The translations under genes were made by a program, and so were the position numbers. This document shows positions 11,852 through 21,122 of a DNA stretch of 64,000 nucleotides, in pieces; the first letter of the stretch is position 1; every line of letters begins with the position of its first letter. The notes below the pieces were generated by a model, which saw only the letters and a program-made list of their open reading frames with translations, searched no databases and had not been told where the DNA came from. This stretch comes from Budvicia diplopodorum (GTDB taxonomy: Bacteria; Pseudomonadota; Gammaproteobacteria; Enterobacterales; Enterobacteriaceae). The stretch covers positions 529,214 through 593,213 of the forward strand of contig NZ_WOYF01000001.1 of the NCBI RefSeq assembly GCF_009800925.1, read 5' to 3'.

Positions 11852-11871
11852 GCCGTCCTGGCTGTGCTAAA

Positions 11872-11909
11872 ATCGCAGGCGCTCGGGATTTAGCCCAAGC
11901 GCCTGCGAT
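11872..11909. repeat. Strong inverted repeat between ogt and ynfA
   Basis: A perfect 12-bp stem (ATCGCAGGCGCT / AGCGCCTGCGAT), one mismatch, then a further GGG/CCC pair and a short loop. It starts 21 bp after the ogt stop and ends 10 bp before the ynfA start. No T-run follows, so it is not a typical terminator. It may be a transcript-stabilising hairpin or a REP-like element. Confidence 0.7.
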
Positions 11910-11919
11910 AAGGGTTCCC

Positions 11920-12243
11920 ATGGTCAAAACGCTGTTACTGTTCTTTGCCACGGCACTGGCTGAGATTATCGGATGTTTTCTTCCCTACTTATGGCTAAGA
12001 AAGTCAGCCACCGTCTGGCTATTACTGCCGGCTGCGGCAAGCCTGACGATATTTGTTTGGCTACTTACGCTACATCCGGCGGCCAGCGGAAGAGTCTATG
12101 CGGCCTACGGTGGAGTTTATGTTGCGACTGCATTAGTTTGGCTTAGGGTCGTGGATGGCGTAAAGCTGTCAATAGTTGACTGGCTAGGGGCAGGAATCGC
12201 ACTCATCGGCATGCTGATTATTGTGTCAGGCTGGCGAACGTAG
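11920..12243 (+). CDS. ynfA: YnfA family small inner-membrane protein (UPF0060)
   Basis: 107 aa with four hydrophobic helices, nearly the length of E. coli YnfA (108 aa). The conserved block [19 protein letters not shown] is present and the start ([20 protein letters not shown]) matches the family closely. YnfA resembles small multidrug resistance transporters and has been linked to dye and drug efflux in Shigella; a transport role here is inferred from family. It follows ogt after a hairpin and could share its transcript. The gene is elsewhere in the E. coli chromosome, so its position here is a lineage difference. Confidence 0.92.
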   Translation: MVKTLLLFFATALAEIIGCFLPYLWLRKSATVWLLLPAAASLTIFVWLLTLHPAASGRVYAAYGGVYVATALVWLRVVDGVKLSIVDWLGAGIALIGMLIIVSGWRT

Positions 12244-12287
12244 CCGCGCAGCCTGCGATGTTATTACGGGCTAACCCATGCAATTTA

Positions 12288-13202
12288 TCACTGTAAGCTT
12301 TTAAGCATCAGTATTTCACATGCGTGATGACCACTGTCGCCAATCCGTTGATTAACCAATTCAAACCCCAGAGACTGGTACAACGTTATCGACTCTTTTA
12401 GTTCGGCGGTGCTCTCGAGGTAGCAATCGCGATAGCCTTCCTGACGGGCAAACTCCAGCGCACTGACTATCATACGCCTGGCGATCCCCATTCCCCTGAC
12501 CGAAGGAAGAAAGTAGAGCTTTTGCAGTTCACAGTAGCCGTCCTGCATGGGGGCAATACCAACGCCGCCGGACACCACGCCGTCGAGCTCAACTACCCAA
12601 TAGCCGCTTCCTTTCTGACTGTATACTTCTGATAACTGATACAAACTTGGATCGGAAAAGCTAAACCCTTCACGATCCAGCAAACCATATTCGCCAAATA
12701 CTGCCAGTATAATTTCGGCAATAGCCATGTTATCACGGGCTTCAATATGACGAATGGTAATGGTTCTTTCGGCCTGCTTAGTCACGCTTCGAATAGCCGA
12801 TAGGTATTTCTTCATCGACTGCACGATCGCGTCATATTCAGTACTATCTAACTGCCGGATTATCTTAGCGCTATAGGCATTCGTTTTATCGTTCAAATCA
12901 GCCAACTGCAGGCGCCCCTCGGCGGTTAACTGACTAATGATGCTTCGCCCGTCATCAGGGTTAGGCAACGATTCAACTAATCCCTCCCGTTTCAAACTCT
13001 GCAACATTCGGCTGACGCTAGATTTATCAATTTTAAGTATTGATGACAGCGCTAGCCCGCTCAGCGGCTCATCATTCAGTTCAATCAGACAGTGGGCCTG
13101 TAGGGGAGATAAACGCGTTCCACTCACCGATTTATCCATAACTCCTAACTCTCTGACTAACTGACGGGACAGGCAGCGCAGTGCTTTTGGTTCCATCGTC
13201 AC
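12288..13202 (-). CDS. MarR-type regulator fused to a GNAT acetyltransferase
   Basis: 304 aa two-domain protein. Residues 1-145 form a MarR-type winged helix domain (LSGLALSSILKIDKSSVSRMLQSLKREGLVE is the recognition-helix region, quoted in part: KIDKSSVSRMLQSL). Residues about 148-304 form a GNAT acetyltransferase with the acetyl-CoA loop VRGMGIARRM (the R/Q-x-x-G-x-G/A motif). Such fusions are common, and their acetyl acceptor and signal are generally unknown. It stands alone, convergent with ynfA. Two direct repeats directly upstream may be its own operator. Nothing suggests a broken gene. Confidence 0.85.
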   Translation of the reverse strand: MTMEPKALRCLSRQLVRELGVMDKSVSGTRLSPLQAHCLIELNDEPLSGLALSSILKIDKSSVSRMLQSLKREGLVESLPNPDDGRSIISQLTAEGRLQLADLNDKTNAYSAKIIRQLDSTEYDAIVQSMKKYLSAIRSVTKQAERTITIRHIEARDNMAIAEIILAVFGEYGLLDREGFSFSDPSLYQLSEVYSQKGSGYWVVELDGVVSGGVGIAPMQDGYCELQKLYFLPSVRGMGIARRMIVSALEFARQEGYRDCYLESTAELKESITLYQSLGFELVNQRIGDSGHHACEILMLKSLQ

Positions 13203-13211
13203 CTCTGATAA

Positions 13212-13238
13212 TAGTTAATAGCAACTTAATTTAGTTAA
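13212..13238. promoter_or_regulatory. Paired TAGTTAA direct repeats upstream of the MarR-GNAT gene
   Basis: TAGTTAA occurs at 13212-13218 and 13232-13238, exactly 20 bp apart (two helical turns), 10-36 bp in front of the regulator start. This is where a MarR-family autoregulatory operator would be expected. Function is inferred only from position and spacing. Confidence 0.35.
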
Positions 13239-13392
13239 CATAAACAACCAAATCAAGAGGCATCTCAATAATAAAATATATATCGAGAAGCTAATCGCAA
13301 TAAACTGCTTATCTCTCCGTGAAAAATCAGATATAACCATAAAGCCTGCTTTCGCCCGTCATTTTCCTGCGTTACGCACTGAGGAGCCACCG

Positions 13393-14025
13393 ATGCCAGA
13401 TATCGCTCATCTTGCCGCTTTTGCTTTATTATCTTTAGGCATGGCGTTAACGCCCGGCCCAAACATGTTGTATCTGATTTCCCGTTCTATTTCTCAGGGG
13501 CGGGCAGCAGGGCTAATATCTCTAATTGGCGTTGCCGTCGGCTTTGTGTTTTACATGCTCTGTGCCGCTTTTGGCATCACAACCTTGATGATGGCCGTTC
13601 CCTATGCCTATGACGCCTTGAAAATATGCGGCGTCGCCTATTTGCTCTATCTGGCGTGGCAGGCAGTAAAACCCGGCGGGCGCTCACCGTTTCAGGTTAA
13701 GAATCTTCCTAAAGACAGCCCTAGAAAGCTGTTTATGATGGGGTTTATTACCAACCTGTTTAATCCTAAAATCGCCATTATGTACGTATCGCTAATGCCA
13801 CAATTTCTGGTGCCAAATCATGGCAGCATCCTGACTCAATCACTAGCACTAGGATCGATTCAGATTATTATCAGCGTTACCATTAATGCCATTATCGCCA
13901 TGACCGCCGGTTCTATTGCCATTTTTCTAACCGGAAGACCGGCTTGGGTAGTGATTCAGCGCTGGGTAATGGGCACCGTTTTGGCAGGGCTCGCCGTACG
14001 AATGCTATTCGAAAGCAGGAAATAG
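13393..14025 (+). CDS. LysE/RhtB family amino acid exporter
   Basis: 210 aa inner-membrane protein with about six helices. The N-terminal family signature LGMALTPGPNMLYLISRSISQG is clear (TPGPN plus SRSIS), and GFITNLFNPKIAIMYVSLMPQF is the second conserved block. Members export amino acids such as threonine, homoserine, lysine or cysteine; the substrate here cannot be read from the sequence. Monocistronic, between a divergent MarR-GNAT gene and a small lipoprotein gene; regulation by that regulator is possible but unproven. Confidence 0.87.
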   Translation: MPDIAHLAAFALLSLGMALTPGPNMLYLISRSISQGRAAGLISLIGVAVGFVFYMLCAAFGITTLMMAVPYAYDALKICGVAYLLYLAWQAVKPGGRSPFQVKNLPKDSPRKLFMMGFITNLFNPKIAIMYVSLMPQFLVPNHGSILTQSLALGSIQIIISVTINAIIAMTAGSIAIFLTGRPAWVVIQRWVMGTVLAGLAVRMLFESRK

Positions 14026-14122
14026 CTCATTGACCGTGAAGCGTTGATAGAAGTGCTCATGGGAATTGATTATCTGGTCTATATTTAAGGTAACTAAGAC
14101 AACGATATCTCACGGAGTTTCC

Positions 14123-14413
14123 ATGAAAAAAATATTACTTGTCTCTTTATTTCCCCTGCTGTTATTAACCGGGTGTAGCAATTCAAATACGGGAAATTGG
14201 TTTAAGCAAGATACGTCCGCCGAAATGGCCGATCAAGACAGGGAACATTGTGAAACACAGTCAAGATCCTCGGCGAACAGGAGCCTACAGTCAGATCCTC
14301 TGGGTGAAGTGAATACGAGTGATAACCAGATCAGCAAAATTCTGGAAACTGAACAACATCAATTTAATCTCATTGGCGAGTGTATGCGCTCAAAAGGTTA
14401 TGACAGTTTCTAA
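14123..14413 (+). CDS. Small putative lipoprotein
   Basis: 96 aa. The start ATG at 14123 has GGAG at good spacing; an earlier in-frame ATG at 14066 would put 19 extra residues before the signal peptide and is rejected. MKKILLVSLFPLLLLTGC is a lipoprotein signal peptide with lipobox LLTGC and acylated C18. The residue after the Cys is Ser, so outer-membrane sorting is expected. The mature part is hydrophilic, with a conserved-looking Cys pair (EHCETQ and GECMRSKGY). I do not recognise a named family. It ends just before a bidirectional terminator. Confidence 0.75.
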   Translation: MKKILLVSLFPLLLLTGCSNSNTGNWFKQDTSAEMADQDREHCETQSRSSANRSLQSDPLGEVNTSDNQISKILETEQHQFNLIGECMRSKGYDSF

Positions 14414-14430
14414 TCTTTACCCGGAATGCG

Positions 14431-14460
14431 AAAATGCCAGCGGTTAACCGCTGGCATTTT
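14431..14460. terminator. Bidirectional Rho-independent terminator
   Basis: AAAATGCCAGCGGTTAACCGCTGGCATTTT is a perfect palindrome (10 of the bases on each side are AATGCCAGCG/CGCTGGCATT) with A and T tails, 17 bp past the lipoprotein stop. Confidence 0.85.
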
Positions 14461-14485
14461 AATAGTTAGTCTGACAGGATTTAAA

Positions 14486-14530
14486 TAGAAAGGCTGCTGC
14501 GAAATACCCATATTCACCACAGCAGCCGTT
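14486..14530 (-). terminator. Terminator after proA
   Basis: On the minus strand GGCTGCTG and CAGCAGCC form a stem around a loop of about 20 nt, followed by TTTCTATTT. It lies 15 bp beyond the proA stop. Confidence 0.7.
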
Positions 14531-14544
14531 ATGACAAAGGATAG

Positions 14545-15798
14545 TCAGAGGCGTATAAGATCGTCGCCAAAACCAATCCATTTATAGGTAGTCAACGCTT
14601 CCAACCCCATTGGGCCGCGCGCGTGAAGCTTTTGCGTGCTTACCGCAACTTCTGCGCCTAATCCAAATTGTCCACCGTCGGTAAAACGGGTACTGGCATT
14701 AACATAAACTGCCGCAGAGTCGACTTCAGCAACGAAGCGGTTCGCGTTGGCTAAAGAGCGAGTCAGAATCGCATCGGAGTGAGCGCTGCCGTGAGCACGA
14801 ATATGTTCGATGGCTTCATCCAACCCCTCGACGATAGTCACGTTCAGATCTAATGATAACCACTCTTTCTCATAGTCTTGATCGGTTATGGGTACAACGT
14901 TAGCCTGCCCGCCGATCAGATACATCATCGCCTCCGGCGAGGCGTGTAGGGTTACGCCGTCCCCTTTCATCTTTTCGCTTAGCTTCGGCAAAAAAGTGGA
15001 CGCAATGCTGCGCTGAACTAATAGCGTTTCGAGCGTATTACAGGTACTCGGCCGCTGGGTTTTTGCATTTTCGATAACCATTAACGCTTTTTCGACATCG
15101 GCACTGTCGTCCACAAAGGTGTGGCAGATACCGATCCCACCGATAATCACCGGAATAGTGGAGTTTTCACGACACAGTCGATGCAACGCAGCGCCACCGC
15201 GCGGGATTAACATATCGACATAGCGATCGAGCTTAAGCAATTGATTGATTAATTCCCGATCCGGGTTATTAATGGACTGAACCGCTGTGGCCGGTAAACC
15301 GCACTGGCTCAAAGCAAGTTGGATGACTTCGACCATAGCCTGATTGGTGTGAACCGTCTCTTTACCCCCGCGTAAAATGACCGCGTTACCGGTTTTCAGG
15401 CATAAAGAGGCCACGTCAATAGTCACATTCGGGCGGGCTTCATAAATAACACCAATAACGCCAAGAGGTACGCGGCGGCGCTGGAGGTTAAGCCCGCTAT
15501 CTAGTATCGAGCCGTCAATCACATGGCCAACCGGATCGGTCAAGCGGCAAACGTGACGAACATCGTTGGCGATTGCCGCTAAACGAGACGGCGTCAATAA
15601 CAGACGATCGAGCATCGCTTCGCTCAGGCCAGATGCTTTAGCGGCATCCATATCCTTCTCATTGGCAGAAAGAATCATATCGCTGTTAGCTTCCAGCGTA
15701 TCGGCCATTACGGCCAGCGCCTGACTCTTCTTAGCAGAGCTTAATACGGCTAACTGATAGGAGGCTTTCTTCGCGGCCTGCCCCATTTGCTCTAACAT
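14545..15798 (-). CDS. proA: Gamma-glutamyl phosphate reductase ProA
   Basis: 417 aa cytoplasmic enzyme, the second step of proline synthesis: NADPH-dependent reduction of gamma-glutamyl phosphate to glutamate semialdehyde. It is an aldehyde dehydrogenase fold protein; the catalytic cysteine lies in [16 protein letters not shown] and the C-terminal signature [27 protein letters not shown] is intact (quoted in part: [17 protein letters not shown]). Length equals E. coli ProA. It follows proB by 11 bp in one operon. Confidence 0.97.
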   Translation of the reverse strand: MLEQMGQAAKKASYQLAVLSSAKKSQALAVMADTLEANSDMILSANEKDMDAAKASGLSEAMLDRLLLTPSRLAAIANDVRHVCRLTDPVGHVIDGSILDSGLNLQRRRVPLGVIGVIYEARPNVTIDVASLCLKTGNAVILRGGKETVHTNQAMVEVIQLALSQCGLPATAVQSINNPDRELINQLLKLDRYVDMLIPRGGAALHRLCRENSTIPVIIGGIGICHTFVDDSADVEKALMVIENAKTQRPSTCNTLETLLVQRSIASTFLPKLSEKMKGDGVTLHASPEAMMYLIGGQANVVPITDQDYEKEWLSLDLNVTIVEGLDEAIEHIRAHGSAHSDAILTRSLANANRFVAEVDSAAVYVNASTRFTDGGQFGLGAEVAVSTQKLHARGPMGLEALTTYKWIGFGDDLIRL

Positions 15799-15809
15799 CG
15801 GTGTACTCC

Positions 15810-16913
15810 TTAGCTGATAATCATATCGTCGCGGTGAACGGCTACCGGACCATATTCATAGCCTAAAATTGCATCTATCTGCTGGGAATGGTGCCCGGAG
15901 ATCATACGTAGCGCATCGCTGTTATAACGCGTAACGCCGTGGGCGAGATCGCGACCGGCCAGATTACGGATTCGGATCACTTCACCGCGGGAAAAATCGC
16001 CCTTAACGCTTTTTATGCCCTTAGGCAGTAAAGAGCTTCCGCGTTCAAGCATCGCCAGAACCGCGCCATCATCAACGCAAATCTCGCCTGCCGGTGGTGC
16101 TCCGAAGATCCAGCGCTTACGATTTTCTAGCGGAGAAGGCTGGGCGTGAAAACGAGTGCCAACGGAGAGATCGTTAATCACATCGCCAATAACGCCGGGC
16201 TTAACGCCTGCCGCAATAATAACGTCAATGCCAGCCCGGCAGGCTACGTCTGCCGCCTGAAGCTTGGTCGCCATACCTCCGGTGCCCAAACCAGAAATAC
16301 TGTCGCCCGCAATACCGCGCAGCGCGTCGTCAATATGGTGAACTTCACGAATGAGTTCGGCATCAGGATTATGGCGCGGATCGGCAGTAAATAAACCGGG
16401 CTGATCGGTCAGCAGCAAGAGCTTATCCGCTCCGCCCAAAATGGCCGCCAGCGCTGACAGGTTATCATTATCGCCCACTTTGATTTCAGCGGTAGCGACC
16501 GCATCGTTTTCATTGATAACCGGTACAATTTGGTTATCCAATAAGGCCAGCATGGTATCGCGGGCATTGAGAAAACGCTCACGATCTTCCAGATCGGCTC
16601 GGGTCAGCAACATTTGGCCAATATTAATGCCATAAATAGAGAAAAGCTGCTCCCATAGCTGAATCAATCGACTCTGCCCCACCGCGGCCAATAGCTGCTT
16701 AGATGCGATAGTTGCCGGAAGCTCCGGATAATTGAGGTGCTCACGACCGGCCGCAATAGCGCCCGACGTGACGATGATAATCCGATGCCCCAGCGCATGC
16801 TGCTGCGCACACTGGCGTACCAGTTCAACAATGTGGGCCCGGTTTAAACGCAGAGAGCCGCCCGTAAGGACGCTGGTGCCTAATTTGACAACCAAAGTTT
16901 GGCCGTTATTCAT
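15810..16913 (-). CDS. proB: Glutamate 5-kinase ProB
   Basis: 367 aa, the E. coli length. First and proline-feedback-inhibited enzyme of proline synthesis, phosphorylating glutamate. An amino acid kinase domain ([12 protein letters not shown] at the start, [21 protein letters not shown] in the middle, [12 protein letters not shown] near residue 220) is followed by a C-terminal PUA domain from about residue 275. The start ATG is at 16911-16913. A perfect hairpin lies about 60 bp upstream in the leader. Paired with proA. Confidence 0.97.
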   Translation of the reverse strand: MNNGQTLVVKLGTSVLTGGSLRLNRAHIVELVRQCAQQHALGHRIIIVTSGAIAAGREHLNYPELPATIASKQLLAAVGQSRLIQLWEQLFSIYGINIGQMLLTRADLEDRERFLNARDTMLALLDNQIVPVINENDAVATAEIKVGDNDNLSALAAILGGADKLLLLTDQPGLFTADPRHNPDAELIREVHHIDDALRGIAGDSISGLGTGGMATKLQAADVACRAGIDVIIAAGVKPGVIGDVINDLSVGTRFHAQPSPLENRKRWIFGAPPAGEICVDDGAVLAMLERGSSLLPKGIKSVKGDFSRGEVIRIRNLAGRDLAHGVTRYNSDALRMISGHHSQQIDAILGYEYGPVAVHRDDMIIS

Positions 16914-16972
16914 AATTGTTCTGCCGTTGAATTTTAAGAATAAAGCAAGAAAACCTTTTTAGCAGGAGTGAC

Positions 16973-16996
16973 GCGTTATGCCAACAGGCATAACGC
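16973..16996. repeat. Perfect 10-bp inverted repeat upstream of proB
   Basis: GCGTTATGCC-AACA-GGCATAACGC, between the crl stop and the proB start. Read toward proB it forms a stable hairpin but has no T-run, so it is an unlikely simple terminator. It could be an operator, or a leader hairpin in the proBA transcript. Confidence 0.6.
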
Positions 16997-17039
16997 AAAA
17001 TAAGCAAGAATAGAGCAAATAATTTATCAGGCGGGGATA

Positions 17040-17432
17040 TTAATTAATATTTTTGACCTCATCGTCACCCATAGGACGAAGGGTAAGCTTAATCGAGCTT
17101 AAAAAGTCTTGAAGCTTTTGTTTAAACTCTTGCAGATTCCTATCAATCTCTTTCTTAATTTCAGCATCTTTAATAGCTTTCGGCTGCCAATCGCCTAATT
17201 TGTCAAAAAGCCCGGTCTGGCAGTGGAAAACGAAGCCTTCTTCGTCGGCTTCGATGTCTATCCACCAGCCCCAAAACTCTCTTTTTTCGGGTGAAGGCTT
17301 ACTGTTTACGCACACCGCCAAACAGTCAAAAAAATAGCGATTGCCTTTGCACTGAGATTCCCGAATATACGGGCCTAACCCGATAAACTCTTTCATTAAG
17401 CGACTTCTGGAATGACCATTTGGTAATATCAT
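17040..17432 (-). CDS. crl: Crl, sigma-S binding activator
   Basis: 130 aa. Binds the stationary-phase sigma factor RpoS and helps it join core RNA polymerase. The family core is clear: GLGPYIRESQCKGNRYFFDCLAVCVN and REFWGWWIDIEA (quoted in pieces). Length is close to E. coli (133 aa). The neighbours frsA and proBA are the same as in E. coli, but phoE, which lies between crl and proB there, is absent. The C-terminal tail is more divergent, as usual in Crl. Confidence 0.95.
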   Translation of the reverse strand: MILPNGHSRSRLMKEFIGLGPYIRESQCKGNRYFFDCLAVCVNSKPSPEKREFWGWWIDIEADEEGFVFHCQTGLFDKLGDWQPKAIKDAEIKKEIDRNLQEFKQKLQDFLSSIKLTLRPMGDDEVKNIN

Positions 17433-17487
17433 AGCGCGGGCTCCTGAGATTCAATTCTTTAACAATTTGTTAAAAACAAGCTAAATC

Positions 17488-18735
17488 TTAACATAATTTT
17501 TGATGAATCCACTCTGTTAGTTGCTCTAATCCAAGATTAAAACTACTTTTTAGTGGCGTTGCAGCAACCTTAATAGTTTTACCTTCGCTGGCTGAAGAGG
17601 TAATCAGCTTAGATTCAGATAAAGGGCTAAAAATATCGTTCTCAAAAGCCATTGAACACATTGGTATTGCACAGCGTCGGCCTAGTAGCCCTTGGATCTT
17701 TAATGAATAGCGGCTCAGTTCTACGTACAGCAGGCTGTCTGCAGTCGAATCCAGCTTCAAGCGGCTGGCGATAATATCCAGATAAACATCCGGAGTACGG
17801 TGTTGATTCTCTTTATTGGTCAGTAAATCGTGGACAATTGGCCCAATGCAGGCAACGCCGCGCAAACGGCGCGTTTCAAGATAGCCCAAACGAACCGCTA
17901 CGTTAGCACCAAAGCGAACGCCTAACGCCACCACCCGCTGGTGATCAATCCAAGGAACCTTATCTAACTGAATCAAAACCTGCTGATGTAGCTGACTGGT
18001 ATCTTCAGTCAGCGTCCAGCGCGAAGCTGAGCCAATAGAAGGCAAATCAACGTACAGCATGGCTATGCCCTTCGGAGCCAGATAATCACGAAACAGGGGA
18101 TAATAGTCACTTTGGAAATTATCCAGACCACCGCACAGTAATACCGTCGGATAAGGCGCATCCCCGGTTGGCGGGATATGCAAAAACCCGGTCAAGACAT
18201 TGCCATCAACGTTAAAATCGATCGGTTTGAGCTCAAATGGCAGACATTCGGCCGCTTCCCGATAAGCCCGGTCGGCTAACAGTGCAGCCTGCTCAGCTAA
18301 CATATCGCCACGCAAGTGAGGATAACTGGCAATACTGTAGAAGTTAGACGCTTTTATCCAGCAGTTACCCGCCTTTTCCGGCTCGTTACAGGCAAGGTTC
18401 TGAGCCTCTTTTTGCCACTGCATGCCCTCTTTCGCCCATTCATAAATCCAGTTTCCACCGCGATAGCCAACCACCGTATCCAGCAAGGCCTCGTTAGTAC
18501 GGCGATTACCCGATACCGCAATACGCGATAAAACGGTTTCAACTTCAATCGGGTCAATACCGCGCCATGCCCACATAGGGAGATTGATCATGCGATACCA
18601 GTTAGACTGCGATTCACCGTCTAATGATGAATGAGCTTTCGCCGACGCCTGCGTCACCCGCTTTACCAATGTGGACGTTTCCGGGTGCTTAAACGAAGGC
18701 TTAAACAGGACTTCTGAAAGGTTAGCTTTTGGCAT
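17488..18735 (-). CDS. frsA: FrsA, fermentation-respiration switch protein (alpha/beta hydrolase fold)
   Basis: 415 aa, against 414 in E. coli. Known as a partner of unphosphorylated enzyme IIA-Glc and as an esterase-like protein; its natural reaction is not settled. The N-terminal region (NLSEVLFKPSFKHPETSTLV) and the YDTVVGYRGGNWIYEW-like block are family hallmarks. The nucleophile-elbow position reads GVRFGAN with no serine, the same lack as in E. coli (GFRFGAN). Divergent from the fimbrial operon and upstream of crl, as in E. coli. Confidence 0.95.
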   Translation of the reverse strand: MPKANLSEVLFKPSFKHPETSTLVKRVTQASAKAHSSLDGESQSNWYRMINLPMWAWRGIDPIEVETVLSRIAVSGNRRTNEALLDTVVGYRGGNWIYEWAKEGMQWQKEAQNLACNEPEKAGNCWIKASNFYSIASYPHLRGDMLAEQAALLADRAYREAAECLPFELKPIDFNVDGNVLTGFLHIPPTGDAPYPTVLLCGGLDNFQSDYYPLFRDYLAPKGIAMLYVDLPSIGSASRWTLTEDTSQLHQQVLIQLDKVPWIDHQRVVALGVRFGANVAVRLGYLETRRLRGVACIGPIVHDLLTNKENQHRTPDVYLDIIASRLKLDSTADSLLYVELSRYSLKIQGLLGRRCAIPMCSMAFENDIFSPLSESKLITSSASEGKTIKVAATPLKSSFNLGLEQLTEWIHQKLC

Positions 18736-19361
18736 AGTAGTACAACATTCTCCGGCGTCGAGTAGACTGATGGACGAGCATGATAACTAAGTGTAACCAA
18801 TAAACGGGAGCAGAAGAAGGTGCCAATGGGTACCTGACAATATCAGAATTTAAAACCACGTTACCTAGATGATATCCAGAGTGGCTGAGATATAAAATGG
18901 GGAAACGGTAATACTGATATTTTTTGCACTCAAATCTCAAAAAAATGGCAGATAAATAATCGCTAATAAAAAGAAAACCGACCAAAATTACCGTTTAACT
19001 TCACAATAAAAAAACAAAAACAAATTAATAAAAAACCGAAACAAATCACAATTAAATGCTTATTAAAATTGAAATACCGAATAAACCACATAATAAACAA
19101 TACAAACTAACCTATAAAATCATTAAATATTAAGCTGCTAATATTATTGAATTGGTCAACTACAACTTATTCCTTTAATGATGACCGCGGTCAGTTGAAC
19201 TTTCAAAGATACTTACTATATTTACTTTTAATACATTATAAGAACTAGCAATAGGCTTATTGGTGTTATTCCTATTATGACTATTATCAGAGCGCGTTGT
19301 TTAACGCTGGCGCTTACGCCATGGGTCATATTATTAAGCAAAATTATTTTGAGGGTTTGGC
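18736..19361. other. AT-rich regulatory region of the fimbrial operon
   Basis: 626 bp without a gene, very AT-rich between about 18960 and 19280, as expected of H-NS-bound fimbrial promoters. It contains a perfect 12-bp palindrome TGACCGCGGTCA (19182-19193) flanked by the inverted arms GGTCAACT (19154-19161) and AGTTGAAC (19193-19200). A regulator-binding site is likely but unidentified. GAGGG precedes the first pilin start. Confidence 0.5.
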
Positions 19362-19898
19362 ATGAAAAAACTATTCATTGCGTTAGGCTGCGCTGCGGCC
19401 ATGTTATGTAGCTCAAATATTTTTGCTGCGGGCACGATCAACGGAAATCTGAATGTCCAGCTAACCATTGGTAACGGCTGCTCCGTTACTGGCGGCAGTA
19501 CGGGAGGCTCAGTCAACGATTTTGGTACATTAAACTTTGGTCAGTACTCTTCGCTAGCCAATCTTATCAACGGACAATCTACCGGCACCAGCGGGGCAGT
19601 ACAAATCCAATGCACTACCTCTCTGCCTTATACCGTTATACTTGATAACGGCCAAAATGCCTCGGGTTCACAGCGCCGGTTAATCGGCGGCGTTAGCCCA
19701 AGCAATGCCTATATTAGCTATTCCTTATTCCAGGATGCAGCCCGTACCCTTCCGTGGAACAGTACCGGTGCAGGCATACTGAGCGCAGTAGGAACGGGTG
19801 CTGCTGTCGATATAATCGTCTACGGACAGGTACCTAGCCAAACAACGCCTGCCCAAGGCTTATACAGTGATGTTGTCTTAGTTACCGTTAACTGGTAA
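19362..19898 (+). CDS. Csu-type major pilin (spore coat U domain)
   Basis: 178 aa secreted pilin. Signal peptide about residues 1-22 (MKKLFIALGCAAAMLCSSNIFAA in part), then one spore-coat-U (SCPU) domain with the paired cysteines near 40 and 86 and the FGTLNFGQYSSL motif typical of CsuA/B. The C-terminal VVLVTVNW strand is the donor-strand-exchange end. First gene of a six-gene archaic chaperone-usher operon in the order pilin, pilin, pilin, chaperone, usher, two-domain tip protein. Probably the bulk subunit, as CsuA/B in Acinetobacter. Confidence 0.88.
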   Translation: MKKLFIALGCAAAMLCSSNIFAAGTINGNLNVQLTIGNGCSVTGGSTGGSVNDFGTLNFGQYSSLANLINGQSTGTSGAVQIQCTTSLPYTVILDNGQNASGSQRRLIGGVSPSNAYISYSLFQDAARTLPWNSTGAGILSAVGTGAAVDIIVYGQVPSQTTPAQGLYSDVVLVTVNW

Positions 19899-19959
19899 AT
19901 CAATACGTTATCATCATCGAGTGCGATGTATAGGAAGCGAAGCGATCATAGGTGAATGA

Positions 19960-20493
19960 ATGAAGCCTCAGCGAAAACGGAACCAGCCAAGGATACTGTT
20001 ATTCATTCTCCTACTGTGGACCATCTCTAGCACCGCAACAGCGGCGACAAAATCAGCTACGGTAACCGTATCGGTTAATGTTTTACCCGCCTGCACTGCG
20101 GGTACAACAGTTTCAGGGACAACCACCTTCGGTACCCTCAATTTTGGCACGCTCTACTATCTGAATAAGACCGTCAGGCTGATCGGGCAACCGAATGCTG
20201 GCGCTATTTTGGTTCAGTGTGCGTCTGGCGTGGATTATCAGGTGGTATTCAGTGCCGGCAATAGCGGAAACGTAGCTCAACGCTATATGACAGGAAACAC
20301 CTCAGGCCAGCACGTCAATTACAACCTTTATAGCGACGCAAACTATTCGACCGTTTGGAATAATACTACCGGAGTAACCCGTTCGGGAACGGGGCAACAA
20401 GAGTGGATCCCGGTCTATGGGCAGATTCCAGTCCAATCAACTCCCGTCGTCGATATCTACACCGATACGGTCCAAGTCACCGTGAACTGGTAG
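19960..20493 (+). CDS. Csu-type minor pilin (CsuA-like)
   Basis: 177 aa SCPU-domain pilin. The N-terminus KPQRKRNQPRILLFILLLWT is a positively charged signal peptide ending near residue 30 (STATAA). FGTLNFGTLYYLNKTV and the C-terminal DTVQVTVNW follow the same pattern as the first pilin. It lies 61 bp downstream of the first pilin and 7 bp upstream of the third, so it is co-transcribed. Exact position in the fibre is inferred from the Csu order only. Confidence 0.85.
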   Translation: MKPQRKRNQPRILLFILLLWTISSTATAATKSATVTVSVNVLPACTAGTTVSGTTTFGTLNFGTLYYLNKTVRLIGQPNAGAILVQCASGVDYQVVFSAGNSGNVAQRYMTGNTSGQHVNYNLYSDANYSTVWNNTTGVTRSGTGQQEWIPVYGQIPVQSTPVVDIYTDTVQVTVNW

Positions 20494-20500
20494 CGCAAAT

Positions 20501-21094
20501 ATGCTGATGAAACCCATTGCGCACATTCCATATCATCACCATTGGAAACGCCCTGCCCGAATTATTTACCTGCTAATCAATCTATTAGTCGCTATATCAG
20601 TCATGCCTCAAGCGACTGCTCAAACGCTGAATAGTCCATTTACCGTTAATGCTTCCGTTGTCAAAGGCTGCATGTTAGGCAGCGGAAGCAACGATCCTAC
20701 AACCTTTGGCAACATCAGTTTTGGCAATATTTCAGCCTTGTTCAGCGATATTAACGTGGTCTCAGCGCAAAACGCAGGGTCTGTGGTAGTGAAATGCACG
20801 CCGGGTATTAGCGTGAGTATCGCTATTGATGCCGGACTCAACAGCGGCGGTAGCGTCAGCAGTGGCCGTTTGATGAAGATAACAACGGGAACCAATACCT
20901 TGAGGTACCAGCTCTACCAAGACAGTAATTACAGCACCGTTTGGGGAAATGGCAGTAACGGCGGCCAGGTTTACAGCTATACCGCTGACGGTACCGTGAA
21001 ACCGTTTAGTCTATATGCCCGCCTGTTTGCTACTACGACACTGCCGGCCGTAGGCCAGTACAGCGATACGGTGAATGTCACCATAACCTACTGA
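20501..21094 (+). CDS. Csu-type minor pilin (CsuB-like)
   Basis: 197 aa SCPU-domain subunit. The signal peptide lies within residues 1-40 (IIYLLINLLVAISVMPQATAQ), preceded by a hydrophilic, His-rich start (HIPYHHHWKR) longer than usual. A later ATG at 20507 would shorten it by only two residues. The domain shows FGNISFGNISALF, the paired cysteines and the end DTVNVTITY. Third pilin gene, directly before the chaperone. Confidence 0.84.
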   Translation: MLMKPIAHIPYHHHWKRPARIIYLLINLLVAISVMPQATAQTLNSPFTVNASVVKGCMLGSGSNDPTTFGNISFGNISALFSDINVVSAQNAGSVVVKCTPGISVSIAIDAGLNSGGSVSSGRLMKITTGTNTLRYQLYQDSNYSTVWGNGSNGGQVYSYTADGTVKPFSLYARLFATTTLPAVGQYSDTVNVTITY

Positions 21095-21122
21095 ATAGTT
21101 TTCAACTTTATGGAAAACCGAA

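Noticed and set aside
17880..17960. FrsA as a broken hydrolase because GVRFGAN lacks the nucleophile serine
   Set aside because: E. coli FrsA has the same lack, so this is normal for the family.
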